NCBI GenBank assembly: GCA_900539755.1
Contig: UQDC01000008.1
Coordinates: 1 to 64,000, forward strand
Direction of reading: 5' to 3'
Length of the DNA: 64,000 nt
Origin: an uncultured Alistipes sp.
GTDB taxonomy: Bacteria > Bacteroidota > Bacteroidia > Bacteroidales > Rikenellaceae
Positions within the stretch are counted from its first letter, which is position 1; each line of letters starts with the position of its first letter. Positions 45,162 to 53,694 of the stretch are shown one piece after another. Position numbers and translations under genes: made by a program. The notes below the pieces were generated by a model. The model was not told the origin of the DNA. It saw only the letters and a program-made list of their open reading frames with translations, and searched no databases.

Positions 45162-45562
45162 GCTAAAGTGACAGTAAAGCGAAAATAATCTTGCATTTAC
45201 CCAGTAGCAAACTGGATACAACCTGCACTTGTATCCAATCTATCAAAAGATCAAAACGCTCTGCTGACCTTCTATTTTCAAACGATTTTTTCCGCAGATA
45301 AAATGGCTCGAATATCAATATACCTATCCATATTTCATTCAGCCGTTTCTTTTCCTGGCTCAACCTAAAATCGCAAGCAAAAAAGCTCAGCCGCCTTCAC
45401 CTGCTCTGCACCATCCTCTCTGCAACATGCTGATTCCTATGCCGAACAGCTATTTATACGTATTTATACGTAGCCGAAATAGGTGTAAGGCCCCATATCC
45501 GGATTGTAACGAAATGCTAATTTTGTTATGTTCAAAATTGTCTACAAATCACACACGATACA
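45162..45562. other. Divergent intergenic region, folE to the Hdr-like cluster
   Basis: About 400 bases. A TAATTTTG at 45518-45525 on the plus strand is a candidate -7 element about 38 bases before the first Hdr-like gene. A tandem 10-bp repeat TATTTATACG lies at 45451-45470. No other gene is visible. Confidence 0.5.
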
Positions 45563-46258
45563 ATGGGCAAATATTTCGACATGTTAATGGAGGATGTGCG
45601 CATGAAAGAGGGCCTTACGGCCTGCATGAATTGCGGCATCTGCACAGGTGTTTGTCCCGCTGCGGAATTTTACAATTACGATCCGCGGCAAATCATCAAC
45701 ACCGTTCAGACCAAAGACGACGACGCGATCGAACAACTGCTCAAAAGCGATACGATCTGGTATTGCGGCGAATGTATGTCCTGCCGCCCTCGTTGCCCAA
45801 GAGCCAACACCCCGGGTTATGTCATTCAGGCATTGCGACGTCTTTCGCAACAGTTGGGATTCTTCACCTATTCGGAAAAGGGTCGCCAACAGTTGGCTAT
45901 TAAACGTACCATCGGCGAGAATATTCTCAAAACCGGATACTGCATCAAACCCAATCTGGTCAAACCCGAGATGCATCCTGAACAGGGCCCTGTTTGGCAA
46001 TGGGTTTATGAACATGATCGGGACGTATTCGAACGTTTCGGAGAAAATTACTGCAAGGTTGGAGTCGGAGCCATGCGTAAAATCGACGATAAGAGCATGG
46101 AGGAGATCCGTTCGATTTTTGATGTAAGCGGGGGCACTGAATTTTTCGATAAAATTGAAAAATACTCCGACGAAAAGGCTCGTGAAATGGGATACGACGG
46201 AGCAGATGACCACTACTTCCAAGATGTTTATACCTACAACAGCGGCAACCACCAATAA
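45563..46258 (+). CDS. HdrC-like iron-sulfur protein (subunit 1)
   Basis: A 231-aa cytoplasmic protein with two [4Fe-4S] ferredoxin-type clusters: Cys21/24/27/31 (CMNCGICTGVCP) and Cys68/71/74/78 (CGECMSCRPRCP). The C-terminal 130 residues are alpha-helical with no extra cysteine pair. HdrC-type subunits pass electrons between a flavoprotein and the catalytic HdrB/D subunit. It is first in a five-gene plus-strand cluster; the HdrB-like gene begins 152 bases later. It differs from plain ferredoxins by its length and the long helical tail. Annotated 'HdrC-like'; the exact acceptor is unknown. Confidence 0.85.
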   Translation: MGKYFDMLMEDVRMKEGLTACMNCGICTGVCPAAEFYNYDPRQIINTVQTKDDDAIEQLLKSDTIWYCGECMSCRPRCPRANTPGYVIQALRRLSQQLGFFTYSEKGRQQLAIKRTIGENILKTGYCIKPNLVKPEMHPEQGPVWQWVYEHDRDVFERFGENYCKVGVGAMRKIDDKSMEEIRSIFDVSGGTEFFDKIEKYSDEKAREMGYDGADDHYFQDVYTYNSGNHQ

Positions 46259-46410
46259 AATAACAGGTGTCGCAATGTTTTGCAAATATTGCAAACGGAT
46301 AAACAGACAGAAAATGGGCCACACTGCCTTCTCCAAGATTGCAGCACTACCATAAAACCCACTCGCGAACCTCAGATAGTATAACAAACCTCACACGATA
46401 AGTTTGTACC

Positions 46411-47469
46411 ATGAAAATTTCTTGGAAAGATTATCAAAAAGATATAGCTGACGACCACTATTACTATGCACGCAGTTGTATTCGTCAGAATTTTTTCCCG
46501 GGATCTGAAGCAGCCTTTCTGAACATCATCGGCAACGACCTGCATCGCGACATTCACGAAGATGCCAACCATACTTCGTGTACAGGTATCGGTTACCACG
46601 GCGATGTAGTGCCTTTGGAGACGATCATGACTGTTGTAGCACGCCAATTTGCCTTGATGACAGCTGCGGGATACGAAAGCTTTATTCCTTCGTGCATCAC
46701 CTCGTTCGGTATCTATTCCGAAACTTTGGAGCTGTGGCACGATTTCCCGGAGATGGAGGAAAAAGCGCGTGAATACCTGTACAAGGCTACCGGACGCGAA
46801 TTCAAGAAACCGAAGTGTTTGGCTCACACCTCAGATGTCATTTTCCACCATCGCGAAGAGATCCGTCAAAAGGCCAAACATCTGTTGGTGAATGTCGAAA
46901 CCGGAGAACCTCTAAATGTGGTCGAACATATCGGTTGCCACTATGCCAAAATATTCCCGAAAGTAGGAATCGGAGGTTCGGAGTTCCCTTATGTTTTGGC
47001 CGGAATGATTGAATCATGGGGCGGGAATGTAGTGGATTACCCGGAACGCCGTCACTGCTGTGGTTTCGGATTCCGCAACTACCTCGTCCAAGCCAACCGA
47101 GGTTATTCGGTAGCCAATTCAAAGAAAAAATTTGAATCGATGGCCCCATATCATCCCGATTTCATTGTAGCAAACTGCCCTGGATGTGCCATGTTCCTTG
47201 ATCGTTGGCAATATACGATCTCCGAAATGGAAGGTGTTACCTATGGACAGAACGGACAGGGCATTCCGGTACTCACTTACGAGGAGATGGCCGGATTGGT
47301 ATTGGGATACGATCCTTGGGATTTGGGTATGCAGATGCACCAAGTGGCCGTAGAACCGCTGCTTGACAAAATGGGCATTCCGTACGATCCTTCTACCAAA
47401 TATTTGGGCAAGAACGGCAAATTCATCGGACAACCCGCCTATACGCCAATCGGTTGCTACCAAAAGTAA
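46411..47469 (+). CDS. HdrB-like CCG-domain protein with degenerate N-terminus
   Basis: A 352-aa protein of the HdrB/glycolate-oxidase-F CCG family. The C-terminal CCG domain is complete: Cys176 (HIGCHYAKIF), Cys216-Cys217 (RHCCGFG) and Cys256/Cys259 (NCPGC), the set that binds a noncubane [4Fe-4S] in heterodisulfide reductase. The N-terminal half keeps only single cysteines at 23, 57, 95 and 136, with SCTGIGYHGD where HdrB has a CCG and PSCITS where it has CxxC. So only one catalytic-type cluster is likely. It sits between HdrC-like and QmoA-like genes; spacing suggests one transcript. Substrate unknown. Confidence 0.83.
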   Translation: MKISWKDYQKDIADDHYYYARSCIRQNFFPGSEAAFLNIIGNDLHRDIHEDANHTSCTGIGYHGDVVPLETIMTVVARQFALMTAAGYESFIPSCITSFGIYSETLELWHDFPEMEEKAREYLYKATGREFKKPKCLAHTSDVIFHHREEIRQKAKHLLVNVETGEPLNVVEHIGCHYAKIFPKVGIGGSEFPYVLAGMIESWGGNVVDYPERRHCCGFGFRNYLVQANRGYSVANSKKKFESMAPYHPDFIVANCPGCAMFLDRWQYTISEMEGVTYGQNGQGIPVLTYEEMAGLVLGYDPWDLGMQMHQVAVEPLLDKMGIPYDPSTKYLGKNGKFIGQPAYTPIGCYQK

Positions 47470-47527
47470 TGGTTCAAACCAAAGAAGCACCATTTACATA
47501 GATTGATACAAGTTGACAAAAAGATAT

Positions 47528-48541
47528 ATGGGTAACAGAGTTATCATCATCGGCGGAGGTGTTGCTGGCATGCAGGCCGCCATTACGCTGGACGAATTGG
47601 GGCTGCAACCCGTCCTGATCGAAAAAGAGGCTACCCTCGGAGGCAAGCTCAACAAATGGGATCGCCTTTTTCCAACCATGACTCCTGCCTCTGAGGTACT
47701 GACAGAGTTGACTGAAAAACTTCGGGCTACCAAAACCGAAGTCCACACTTCGACAGCTGTGGGCAGTATCGACGAAGAGGGGAATGGAGTCACCCTTGCT
47801 GATGGCAAAAAGATCGCCGGCGATGCGGTCATTGTCGCTTCGGGTTACGATATCTTCCCTGCCGAGATTAAAGAGGAGTATGGCTACCGTATTTATGACA
47901 ATGTTTTCACGACTGTCGATATCGAACGAATGTTCAAAGAAGGGGGAATCCGGACAGCCGAAAACCGTACACCTAAAACAATTGCCTTTCTGCACTGCGT
48001 CGGATCGCGCGATGAAAAGGTAGGACAGCGGCACTGTTCACGCGTATGCTGCATCACCGGTGTCAAACAGGCTATTGAGGTTCGGCAAGCACTGCCGCAA
48101 ACGGAGGTCTATAGCTTTTACATGGACATGCGTATGTTCGGACCGGGATACGAAGAGCTCTATAAGGAGGCTCAGCAAAAGTATGGCATCCATTTCGTTC
48201 GTGGCCGAATCAGTGAAGCGGCACCGACCATTGACAACCGCATTCAGATCAAAGCGGAAGATACATTGATCGGACGTCCATTGAAGATGACCGTGGATAT
48301 GTTGGTATTGATCGTAGGCATGAAACCGGGAGCCAGCAACATGCCATTGAGCCGCAACCGCCACATCGCTTTATACCCGAGTGGATTCATCAAACCGGCT
48401 AATTCGTTTACAGGCAATGTTTCATCGAGCTGCAACCGCATTTGTTACGCCGGCACGGTAACGGCCCCGAAAAACATCGGAGAGTCAATCAACGAAGGGA
48501 TAGCTGCCGCACACCAAGTGGCTGCCCAATTAAAAGCCTAA
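47528..48541 (+). CDS. Short HdrA/QmoA-like FAD protein
   Basis: A 337-aa flavoprotein. The Rossmann FAD motif is IIIGGGVAGMQAA (about 6-18). The HdrA hallmark cysteine block is Cys157 (CVGSRDE), Cys170, Cys174 and Cys175 (CSRVCC). C-terminal 'SGFIKPANSF' and 'GTVTAPKNIGESINEG' regions match the end of the HdrA FAD domain. It lacks the C-terminal ferredoxin domains and thioredoxin-reductase-like insert of full HdrA and resembles QmoA in size. The ATG at 47528 is used; the frame starts 5 codons earlier. It ends 3 bases before the next gene. FAD binding is firm; electron bifurcation is not supported. Confidence 0.83.
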   Translation: MGNRVIIIGGGVAGMQAAITLDELGLQPVLIEKEATLGGKLNKWDRLFPTMTPASEVLTELTEKLRATKTEVHTSTAVGSIDEEGNGVTLADGKKIAGDAVIVASGYDIFPAEIKEEYGYRIYDNVFTTVDIERMFKEGGIRTAENRTPKTIAFLHCVGSRDEKVGQRHCSRVCCITGVKQAIEVRQALPQTEVYSFYMDMRMFGPGYEELYKEAQQKYGIHFVRGRISEAAPTIDNRIQIKAEDTLIGRPLKMTVDMLVLIVGMKPGASNMPLSRNRHIALYPSGFIKPANSFTGNVSSSCNRICYAGTVTAPKNIGESINEGIAAAHQVAAQLKA

Positions 48542-48544
48542 GCG

Positions 48545-48889
48545 ATGAATTTCGGATTTACGATCAATCAACCCCGTTCGATCAATCTCGATCGGAACGA
48601 TTTGAGCATCTCGCGCAAATTACTCGAGGAGCTGCCAGAACTGGAGACCTGCATCGCTTGTGGCAACTGTACCGCCACCTGCACGGCAGGTAATCTGACA
48701 TCGTTCAATCTTCGCAAGGTACAAGCCCTCGTACGACGTGGAGAATATGATGGAGCGGAAGAGGAGCTTGCCAAATGTATGCTCTGCGGCAAATGTCGGT
48801 TAATCTGTCCGCGAGGCATCAACACTCGGCAAGTTGTCCTGACAATTAAAAGGCTTCTTACCGCCGAAACTGCAAAACAGCTCGGCTAA
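48545..48889 (+). CDS. Small HdrC-like 2[4Fe-4S] protein (subunit 2)
   Basis: A 114-aa protein with two ferredoxin-type sites: Cys36/39/42/46 (CIACGNCTATC) and Cys78/81/84/88 (CMLCGKCRLICP). A short N-terminal region with RSINLDRND precedes them. It is a compact HdrC-type electron carrier, half the length of the first. The ATG follows the QmoA-like stop by 3 bases, so translation is probably coupled. A QmoA-like plus HdrC-like pair is a common arrangement in quinone-linked complexes. The downstream fusion gene starts 315 bases later. Confidence 0.83.
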   Translation: MNFGFTINQPRSINLDRNDLSISRKLLEELPELETCIACGNCTATCTAGNLTSFNLRKVQALVRRGEYDGAEEELAKCMLCGKCRLICPRGINTRQVVLTIKRLLTAETAKQLG

Positions 48890-49204
48890 ATACAACAAAT
48901 CTGTTTCAAAGCGGATTAAGATCAAGACGAACATCATCAAAAGCAAGCTTTTTGTGATGACGACCAAAAGAACTTTGATCCGTTGAAATAAATAAGGGAC
49001 GCCATCTTTTCTGCAAGATTACGATCCCAGCAAGATTGAATAGGCGCTTGACCAAGGCTACTTGTGCAACCTCCAGCTCAACATGATCATGTTCAGTACT
49101 ACGGTTGCACTTTCACCCAATCCAGCCCAAGCAAGTATAACAAAATTCCTATTCTATCGAACAGCAGACAAGAACAGCACCTTGAAGTGCAAATTTTGTA
49201 ACGC
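48890..49204 (+). other. Gap inside the Hdr-like cluster
   Basis: About 315 bases between the small HdrC-like gene and the fusion gene. It holds no terminator and no recognisable RNA. A separate promoter for the fusion gene is possible; AAATTTTG lies about 9 bases before the ATG. Confidence 0.4.
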
Positions 49205-51070
49205 ATGGAACATTTCAGACTATTCGTCTTACCGTTTTGGGTTGGAGCCGGTTTTTTGCTGGTTGTCCTGCTCTACAAATACATCTCCTGGTTCGTCAAA
49301 TTACCTGCTGACGATCGCCGCAAATTTTGGCGGTCGCTCCCTACACGGGCAACCTGGAAATCTATCGTTGAGGTGGTACGGGAATCTTTACTCCACTGCA
49401 AAATCTGGAAACGGAACAAACTGTTGGGGTATATGCACACCAGTTTTGCTTTGGGGTGGTTCCTACTGATTCTAACCGGCTGGATCGAAACGTTGGTCTA
49501 TTTCAAAGGACACAATGTTCCTCTCTATGTAGACATCTTCTTCTCGTACTACGTCCATCCGATTTTCGAACATAAATTCAATTTTTCGTTAATCAAAGAT
49601 GCCCTGTTGCTGTTCATTCTGATCGGCGTGGCACTCGCCCTGTTCAAACGGATCCGGTCGAAGGCCATGGGCATGAAACGAACAACCAAACATTTTTTGG
49701 GTGATCGTATCGCATTAACAGCTCTGTGGTTCATCTTTCCTGCCCGCCTTTTGGCTGAAAGTTTTACCAGTGCATCGCTCTGGCGTTTCGGTGGAATCGG
49801 TTGGGCTCTCGGAGACCAAGTGCACATTATACCTCCCGGCATCGGCGGCGGTAGCTTCCTGACCAATTCTACCGGTGAACTGTTGGCGAATATTCTGCCC
49901 GATCCGATACTAATTCACGGTGAGCTTCCCATGTGGTGGTTCTACTCGATCTCATTAGGGGTCTTTTTCTTTGCACTCCCCTTCTCTCGCTACATGCACA
50001 TCTTTACCGAGATTCCGCTGATCTTCCTGCGTAACGCAGGGTTGCACAGCACCCTGGCACAAAAGAGCTATGACCATTTCCAAATCGAGGCCTGCTCCCG
50101 CTGCGGAATCTGTATCGACCCCTGTCAGCTTCAGAGCGCCGCAGGCATCAACAATGTACAGTCGGTCTATTTTCTTCGGGACCGCCGTTACGGTCACCTG
50201 ACCGATGCCGTAGCAGACAACTGCCTGCTGTGTGGACGTTGTGTAGTTGCCTGCCCTGTCGGAATCGAACTGGGGACATTACGGTTGAATAGCCGCGCCA
50301 AAAATGCAGTTCCCTGCACGCCCAATCGCTATAATTACATCAAAGGCATTGATCGTTCACAAGGCGCGGGCAGAGTTGGATATTTTGCAGGCTGCATGAC
50401 TTTGCTTACCCCCAAAATTCTGCGGTCTATGGACCAAATTTTCCAGGCTGCAGGAGAACAGGTATGGTGGGCCGATAAAGATGGCGGAGTCTGCTGCGGA
50501 CGTCCGTTGAAACTATCGGGCGAAATCGAGGCTGCTCGTCGAATGATGGATTATAACATCGAGCTGTTCCGGAAACACAATATCCGCACCTTGGTCACCT
50601 CCTGCCCAATCTGTTTAAGAGTGTTCCGTGAAGATTACCATCTCGAAGGCATTGAGGTATTGCATCATTCGGAATACATAGAGCGGCTCATCTCAACTGG
50701 CAAATTGCAATTACATCCGAGCAAAGAGGTGTTTACCTACCATGATCCCTGTGAACTGGGACGAGGCAGTGGAATCTACGAAGCTCCACGTCAAGTGATT
50801 GAAGCGATCGGAGAATTGCGGGAAGTGGCTGAAAACCGAGAGCACGCACTTTGTTGCGGATCGAGTCTCGGCAACACTGCAATTAGCGATGAAGGGCAAC
50901 TACGTATTGCCGAAAGTGTGGCAGATACCTTTGCCGCTACCGATGCCAACTCGGTAGTTACAGCATGTCCGCTCTGTAAAAAAGCGATTGCCCGCGGCAA
51001 CAAACTACCGGTATATGATTTGGCAGAGGTAGTTGCCGGAGCATTACAACCCAATTCTCAAGCCTCTTAA
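49205..51070 (+). CDS. Membrane HdrE-HdrD-like fusion protein
   Basis: A 621-aa protein combining a membrane part with a cytoplasmic catalytic part. Residues 1-285 have five to six hydrophobic segments (for example 8-25, 78-98, 132-147, 170-185, 245-262) and several histidines (78, 118, 238, 265), as in NarI/HdrE/DsrM cytochrome b. A two-cluster ferredoxin follows: Cys297/300/303/307 and Cys340/343/346/350. Then a complete pair of CCG domains: Cys397, Cys430-431, Cys467/470; and Cys516, Cys550-551, Cys588/591. It is thus HdrD fused to a menaquinone-reactive b-type subunit. Heme ligation by the histidines is inferred, and the substrate is unknown. Confidence 0.82.
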   Translation: MEHFRLFVLPFWVGAGFLLVVLLYKYISWFVKLPADDRRKFWRSLPTRATWKSIVEVVRESLLHCKIWKRNKLLGYMHTSFALGWFLLILTGWIETLVYFKGHNVPLYVDIFFSYYVHPIFEHKFNFSLIKDALLLFILIGVALALFKRIRSKAMGMKRTTKHFLGDRIALTALWFIFPARLLAESFTSASLWRFGGIGWALGDQVHIIPPGIGGGSFLTNSTGELLANILPDPILIHGELPMWWFYSISLGVFFFALPFSRYMHIFTEIPLIFLRNAGLHSTLAQKSYDHFQIEACSRCGICIDPCQLQSAAGINNVQSVYFLRDRRYGHLTDAVADNCLLCGRCVVACPVGIELGTLRLNSRAKNAVPCTPNRYNYIKGIDRSQGAGRVGYFAGCMTLLTPKILRSMDQIFQAAGEQVWWADKDGGVCCGRPLKLSGEIEAARRMMDYNIELFRKHNIRTLVTSCPICLRVFREDYHLEGIEVLHHSEYIERLISTGKLQLHPSKEVFTYHDPCELGRGSGIYEAPRQVIEAIGELREVAENREHALCCGSSLGNTAISDEGQLRIAESVADTFAATDANSVVTACPLCKKAIARGNKLPVYDLAEVVAGALQPNSQAS

Positions 51071-51399
51071 AAGAACGACTACAATTATTTCATAATAGAG
51101 TCTGCCTGTAATTCATGGGCAGGCTCTTCTTTTTTGTATTGCATCGTCAACGTCAAAGCAAATCGCAGCTATCAACCTTTCAACACACTACACACAATCA
51201 ACCACTTATCAACGTTTACAAAGCGAAGATTACTCTTTCTGCATCAAAATACCAATCAAACAGAGTATTCCTTTCAGCACATCAAAAAGGAGAAGAGCAC
51301 AAAAATCCAACCGTCTTTGTCAACGGCTAAAACAGAATCAGTTACCCCACTCAAGTACGGCTAACTAACAGGATCATTCAAAAATTCCGAAATAAAAAA

Positions 51400-51430
51400 T
51401 TTGGATTCCGATGTTTTTACATTATCTTTG
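51400..51430 (+). promoter_or_regulatory. Canonical promoter of initiator tRNA
   Basis: TTTG (51400-51403), exactly 19 bases, then TATCTTTG (51423-51430), 9 bases before the tRNA. A clean TTTG-N19-TAnnTTTG. Confidence 0.85.
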
Positions 51431-51439
51431 CACTCACAT

Positions 51440-51512
51440 CGCGGGGTGGAGCAGTTGGCAGCTCGTTGGGCTCATAACCCAAAGGTCACAGGTTCGAGTC
51501 CTGTCCCCGCTA
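51440..51512 (+). tRNA. Initiator tRNA-fMet(CAT)
   Basis: CGCGGGG at the 5' end pairs with CCCCGCT, leaving an unpaired position 1:72 (C against T), an initiator trait. The anticodon stem has three G-C pairs (TTGGG/CCCAA) around CTCATAA with anticodon CAT, also an initiator trait. T-loop TTCGAGT. CCA not encoded (ACTA follows). Confidence 0.93.
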
Positions 51513-51514
51513 CT

Positions 51515-51546
51515 AAAAAAGGCAACTCTTTCGAGTTGCCTTTTTT
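51515..51546. terminator. Terminator of tRNA-fMet, bidirectional
   Basis: Stem AAAAAAGGCAACTC / GAGTTGCCTTTTTT with a 4-base loop; T-runs on both strands. It also serves the minus-strand double SGNH gene whose stop is at 51591. Confidence 0.88.
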
Positions 51547-51590
51547 CTTATTAGGACTTTCCCTTCTTCAGAGATAACGCACATTCTACA

Positions 51591-53351
51591 CTATCTTTTC
51601 CCAAAAGCAATCTCATCCCCAATTCGATTATACCCCTTTTCATTGGGATGCAACCCATCGAGGAAGAGCGATTCATTGATCTTTCCATTCGTTTTCAGCA
51701 AACGTACTCCAGGATTCCGGAAAATTGCTCCACCTGCAACAACCTGAGGTTCCAACAAAGCATTGATCCGAGCGATCCGCTCTTCGAACCCCCGACGAGG
51801 TAACAATCCAATTACTTCAATCTGTGCATTGGGCTGCCGCAGTTTCACCACAGCTGCCAGATTCACGATTCCTCGCACAATATCCTCATCGGTATCGAAG
51901 CCTATATTATTCGTGCCGATCATAATCACCACTCGGTCGGCATCATAACCATCCAACTCTCCGTGAGTAACCCGCCAAAGGACATTCTCAATCCGGTCAT
52001 ATCCACATCCGAGATTACGAAAACCAGCCACAGCCATTGTTTTGGACCAATTTTCACCACCGTACTTCACAAAACGTTCATCTGATCCGCCCCAATAGTG
52101 AACAATCGAATTGCCCAGCACCACACATTTCGGGGCTTCAGCTCGATTCTGAGCCATAAAACCCTCGTGCCGTTCACGCCACTCATAATAGGGGGCTTCA
52201 CGCCGCTGGCGTATCGGATAGCAGGTTGCACAATCTCCGGCCGGCATTTTGAGTATCTCTCTCACTTTCTTTTCACAAACCACCGCTTGCTGCACCATAC
52301 CATAATCGGATGGATGGATGCCATCTACCAATGCATCCTGAGGCAAATCTATCTCATCACAAGAGAGATAATAAAGATCTTTCACCCCTTCAGCGCACAA
52401 CTGTTCGTAGCAACGTTTCAAAAGATCATTTTTATGTCGAGCCGCGCTATCTCCTTCATCCTGGTAAGCCTCGGCATGCTCAACCAAAAGAATCGGAGCA
52501 TAATGATGGCATCTAAGCAATGCGACACCCTTGCGATAAAGATCGACTACAACAGAATCGGGATGAAGTGCCAGGTTTGGCAAGCAATCAACGATATATA
52601 AGCAGGCATCAATGGTTCCGAGTTCTGCTACAATAACCGAATCCATCTTTCCGCTCCCCGAAAAGCCGAAATTCAATAAAGGCATATCCAGTTTACGAGC
52701 CATAATGGTAGACCATGCCATACCTGGACGCGAAGCACATGCGCCCTGCATGATCGAGGTACCGTATGCGACAATAGGTTTTTCAGAGCGCAAAGGCAAA
52801 AACTCAAATTGCGACATCTCCTTCACCCCAATTTCCAAAAACGTCACCTCGTTATAAAGAGGCAGATAGAGCTGAAACTCATATCCCACTTTAGCATAAT
52901 GTGCATTACCATGGGGATAAAACAGATAACAAAGGGTATCACTGTCGGCTGTTTTGGCTTGGCGGTTCATATGTATCTCTTGTCCATGACGGCCGTAAGC
53001 ATACAGGTCTAACCCGGAAACACCCGTTACAGGCATATGATACATACTCAGACTCTTATCTTTAACGACATAACGGACCCAAATGGAATCGGCATTGGTG
53101 CGGAACGGAATAGACAAACCGGCTGAGCAGCTCGCCAATTTCCAAAATACCGGCGTAACTTTTGGCTGCATACGATCCGGCAGGCGGTGATAATTTCCCG
53201 AAAGCTCTTGCGGCCAAGCCTGCCCTTGCACAACGGGGAAACCTGCCTTTAAGGGGTCAAACCATCGAACAATTGAACCGTCGGCCGCTGTTTGAGCCAT
53301 CGTCCCCAACGCCAACAACAATCCGACCGTACATAATACCATTTTTTTCAT
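51591..53351 (-). CDS. Secreted protein with two SGNH hydrolase domains
   Basis: A 586-aa protein with a signal peptide ending near TMAQ (20). A beta-sandwich-like segment (about 30-185) precedes the first SGNH hydrolase (about 190-385) with YGTSIMQGACASRPG (Ser199), SGSGKMD (Gly) and an HPSD-type end. A second SGNH domain (about 420-585) has VLGNSIVHYWGG, IMIGTNNIGFD (Asn) and DGLHPNEKGY (Asp-x-x-His). The Ser in the first block of each domain is the nucleophile. It probably removes acetyl groups from glycans. The ATG at 53351 gives a normal signal; 9 codons upstream are left out. It is transcribed toward the tRNA-fMet terminator. Confidence 0.85.
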   Translation of the reverse strand: MKKMVLCTVGLLLALGTMAQTAADGSIVRWFDPLKAGFPVVQGQAWPQELSGNYHRLPDRMQPKVTPVFWKLASCSAGLSIPFRTNADSIWVRYVVKDKSLSMYHMPVTGVSGLDLYAYGRHGQEIHMNRQAKTADSDTLCYLFYPHGNAHYAKVGYEFQLYLPLYNEVTFLEIGVKEMSQFEFLPLRSEKPIVAYGTSIMQGACASRPGMAWSTIMARKLDMPLLNFGFSGSGKMDSVIVAELGTIDACLYIVDCLPNLALHPDSVVVDLYRKGVALLRCHHYAPILLVEHAEAYQDEGDSAARHKNDLLKRCYEQLCAEGVKDLYYLSCDEIDLPQDALVDGIHPSDYGMVQQAVVCEKKVREILKMPAGDCATCYPIRQRREAPYYEWRERHEGFMAQNRAEAPKCVVLGNSIVHYWGGSDERFVKYGGENWSKTMAVAGFRNLGCGYDRIENVLWRVTHGELDGYDADRVVIMIGTNNIGFDTDEDIVRGIVNLAAVVKLRQPNAQIEVIGLLPRRGFEERIARINALLEPQVVAGGAIFRNPGVRLLKTNGKINESLFLDGLHPNEKGYNRIGDEIAFGKR

Positions 53352-53389
53352 GTGTCCTATCTGATTACAAATTTTCATTGAAGCATAAA

Positions 53390-53397
53390 CAAAAATA
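53390..53397 (-). promoter_or_regulatory. -7 promoter element for the double SGNH gene
   Basis: TATTTTTG on the minus strand, about 39 bases before the ATG; no -33 box is clear. Confidence 0.45.
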
Positions 53398-53694
53398 GCT
53401 TAATCTCTCCTGATCTAATCTTTCTACAGACAGATAACGTATCTGCAGACCCAACGACCCATTCCACTCCTTTACAGACAGATTACACACCGCCTACTTT
53501 TCAGGAAATGACAACGAAGATGGGGAAGAGATCAAACCATACTTGAACAAAGATAATAAAACCAGACTCTCTCCTCAATTTACTTCGGATAAAATTGCCC
53601 CCATATTAACCGATTCTATTCAGATTCTTTTATATTCATTGTTCGAGTTTGACAAATTTTCCCAAAAAAAAGTCGTAAATTCGAAAGGTTTAAA
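53398..53694. other. Divergent intergenic region upstream of the glycerophosphodiesterase
   Basis: About 300 bases. A TTTG at 53648 and TAAATTCG at 53676-53683 are present but 24 bases apart, so the promoter is uncertain. Nothing else. Confidence 0.4.

Noticed and set aside
45451..45470. Two copies of TATTTATACG as a possible CRISPR or iteron
   Set aside because: Only two short copies, no spacer pattern; a simple tandem duplication.
45584..46387. 267-aa minus-strand frame opposite the first HdrC-like gene
   Set aside because: Its forward partner has eight ordered cluster cysteines; the reverse frame has no recognisable motif.
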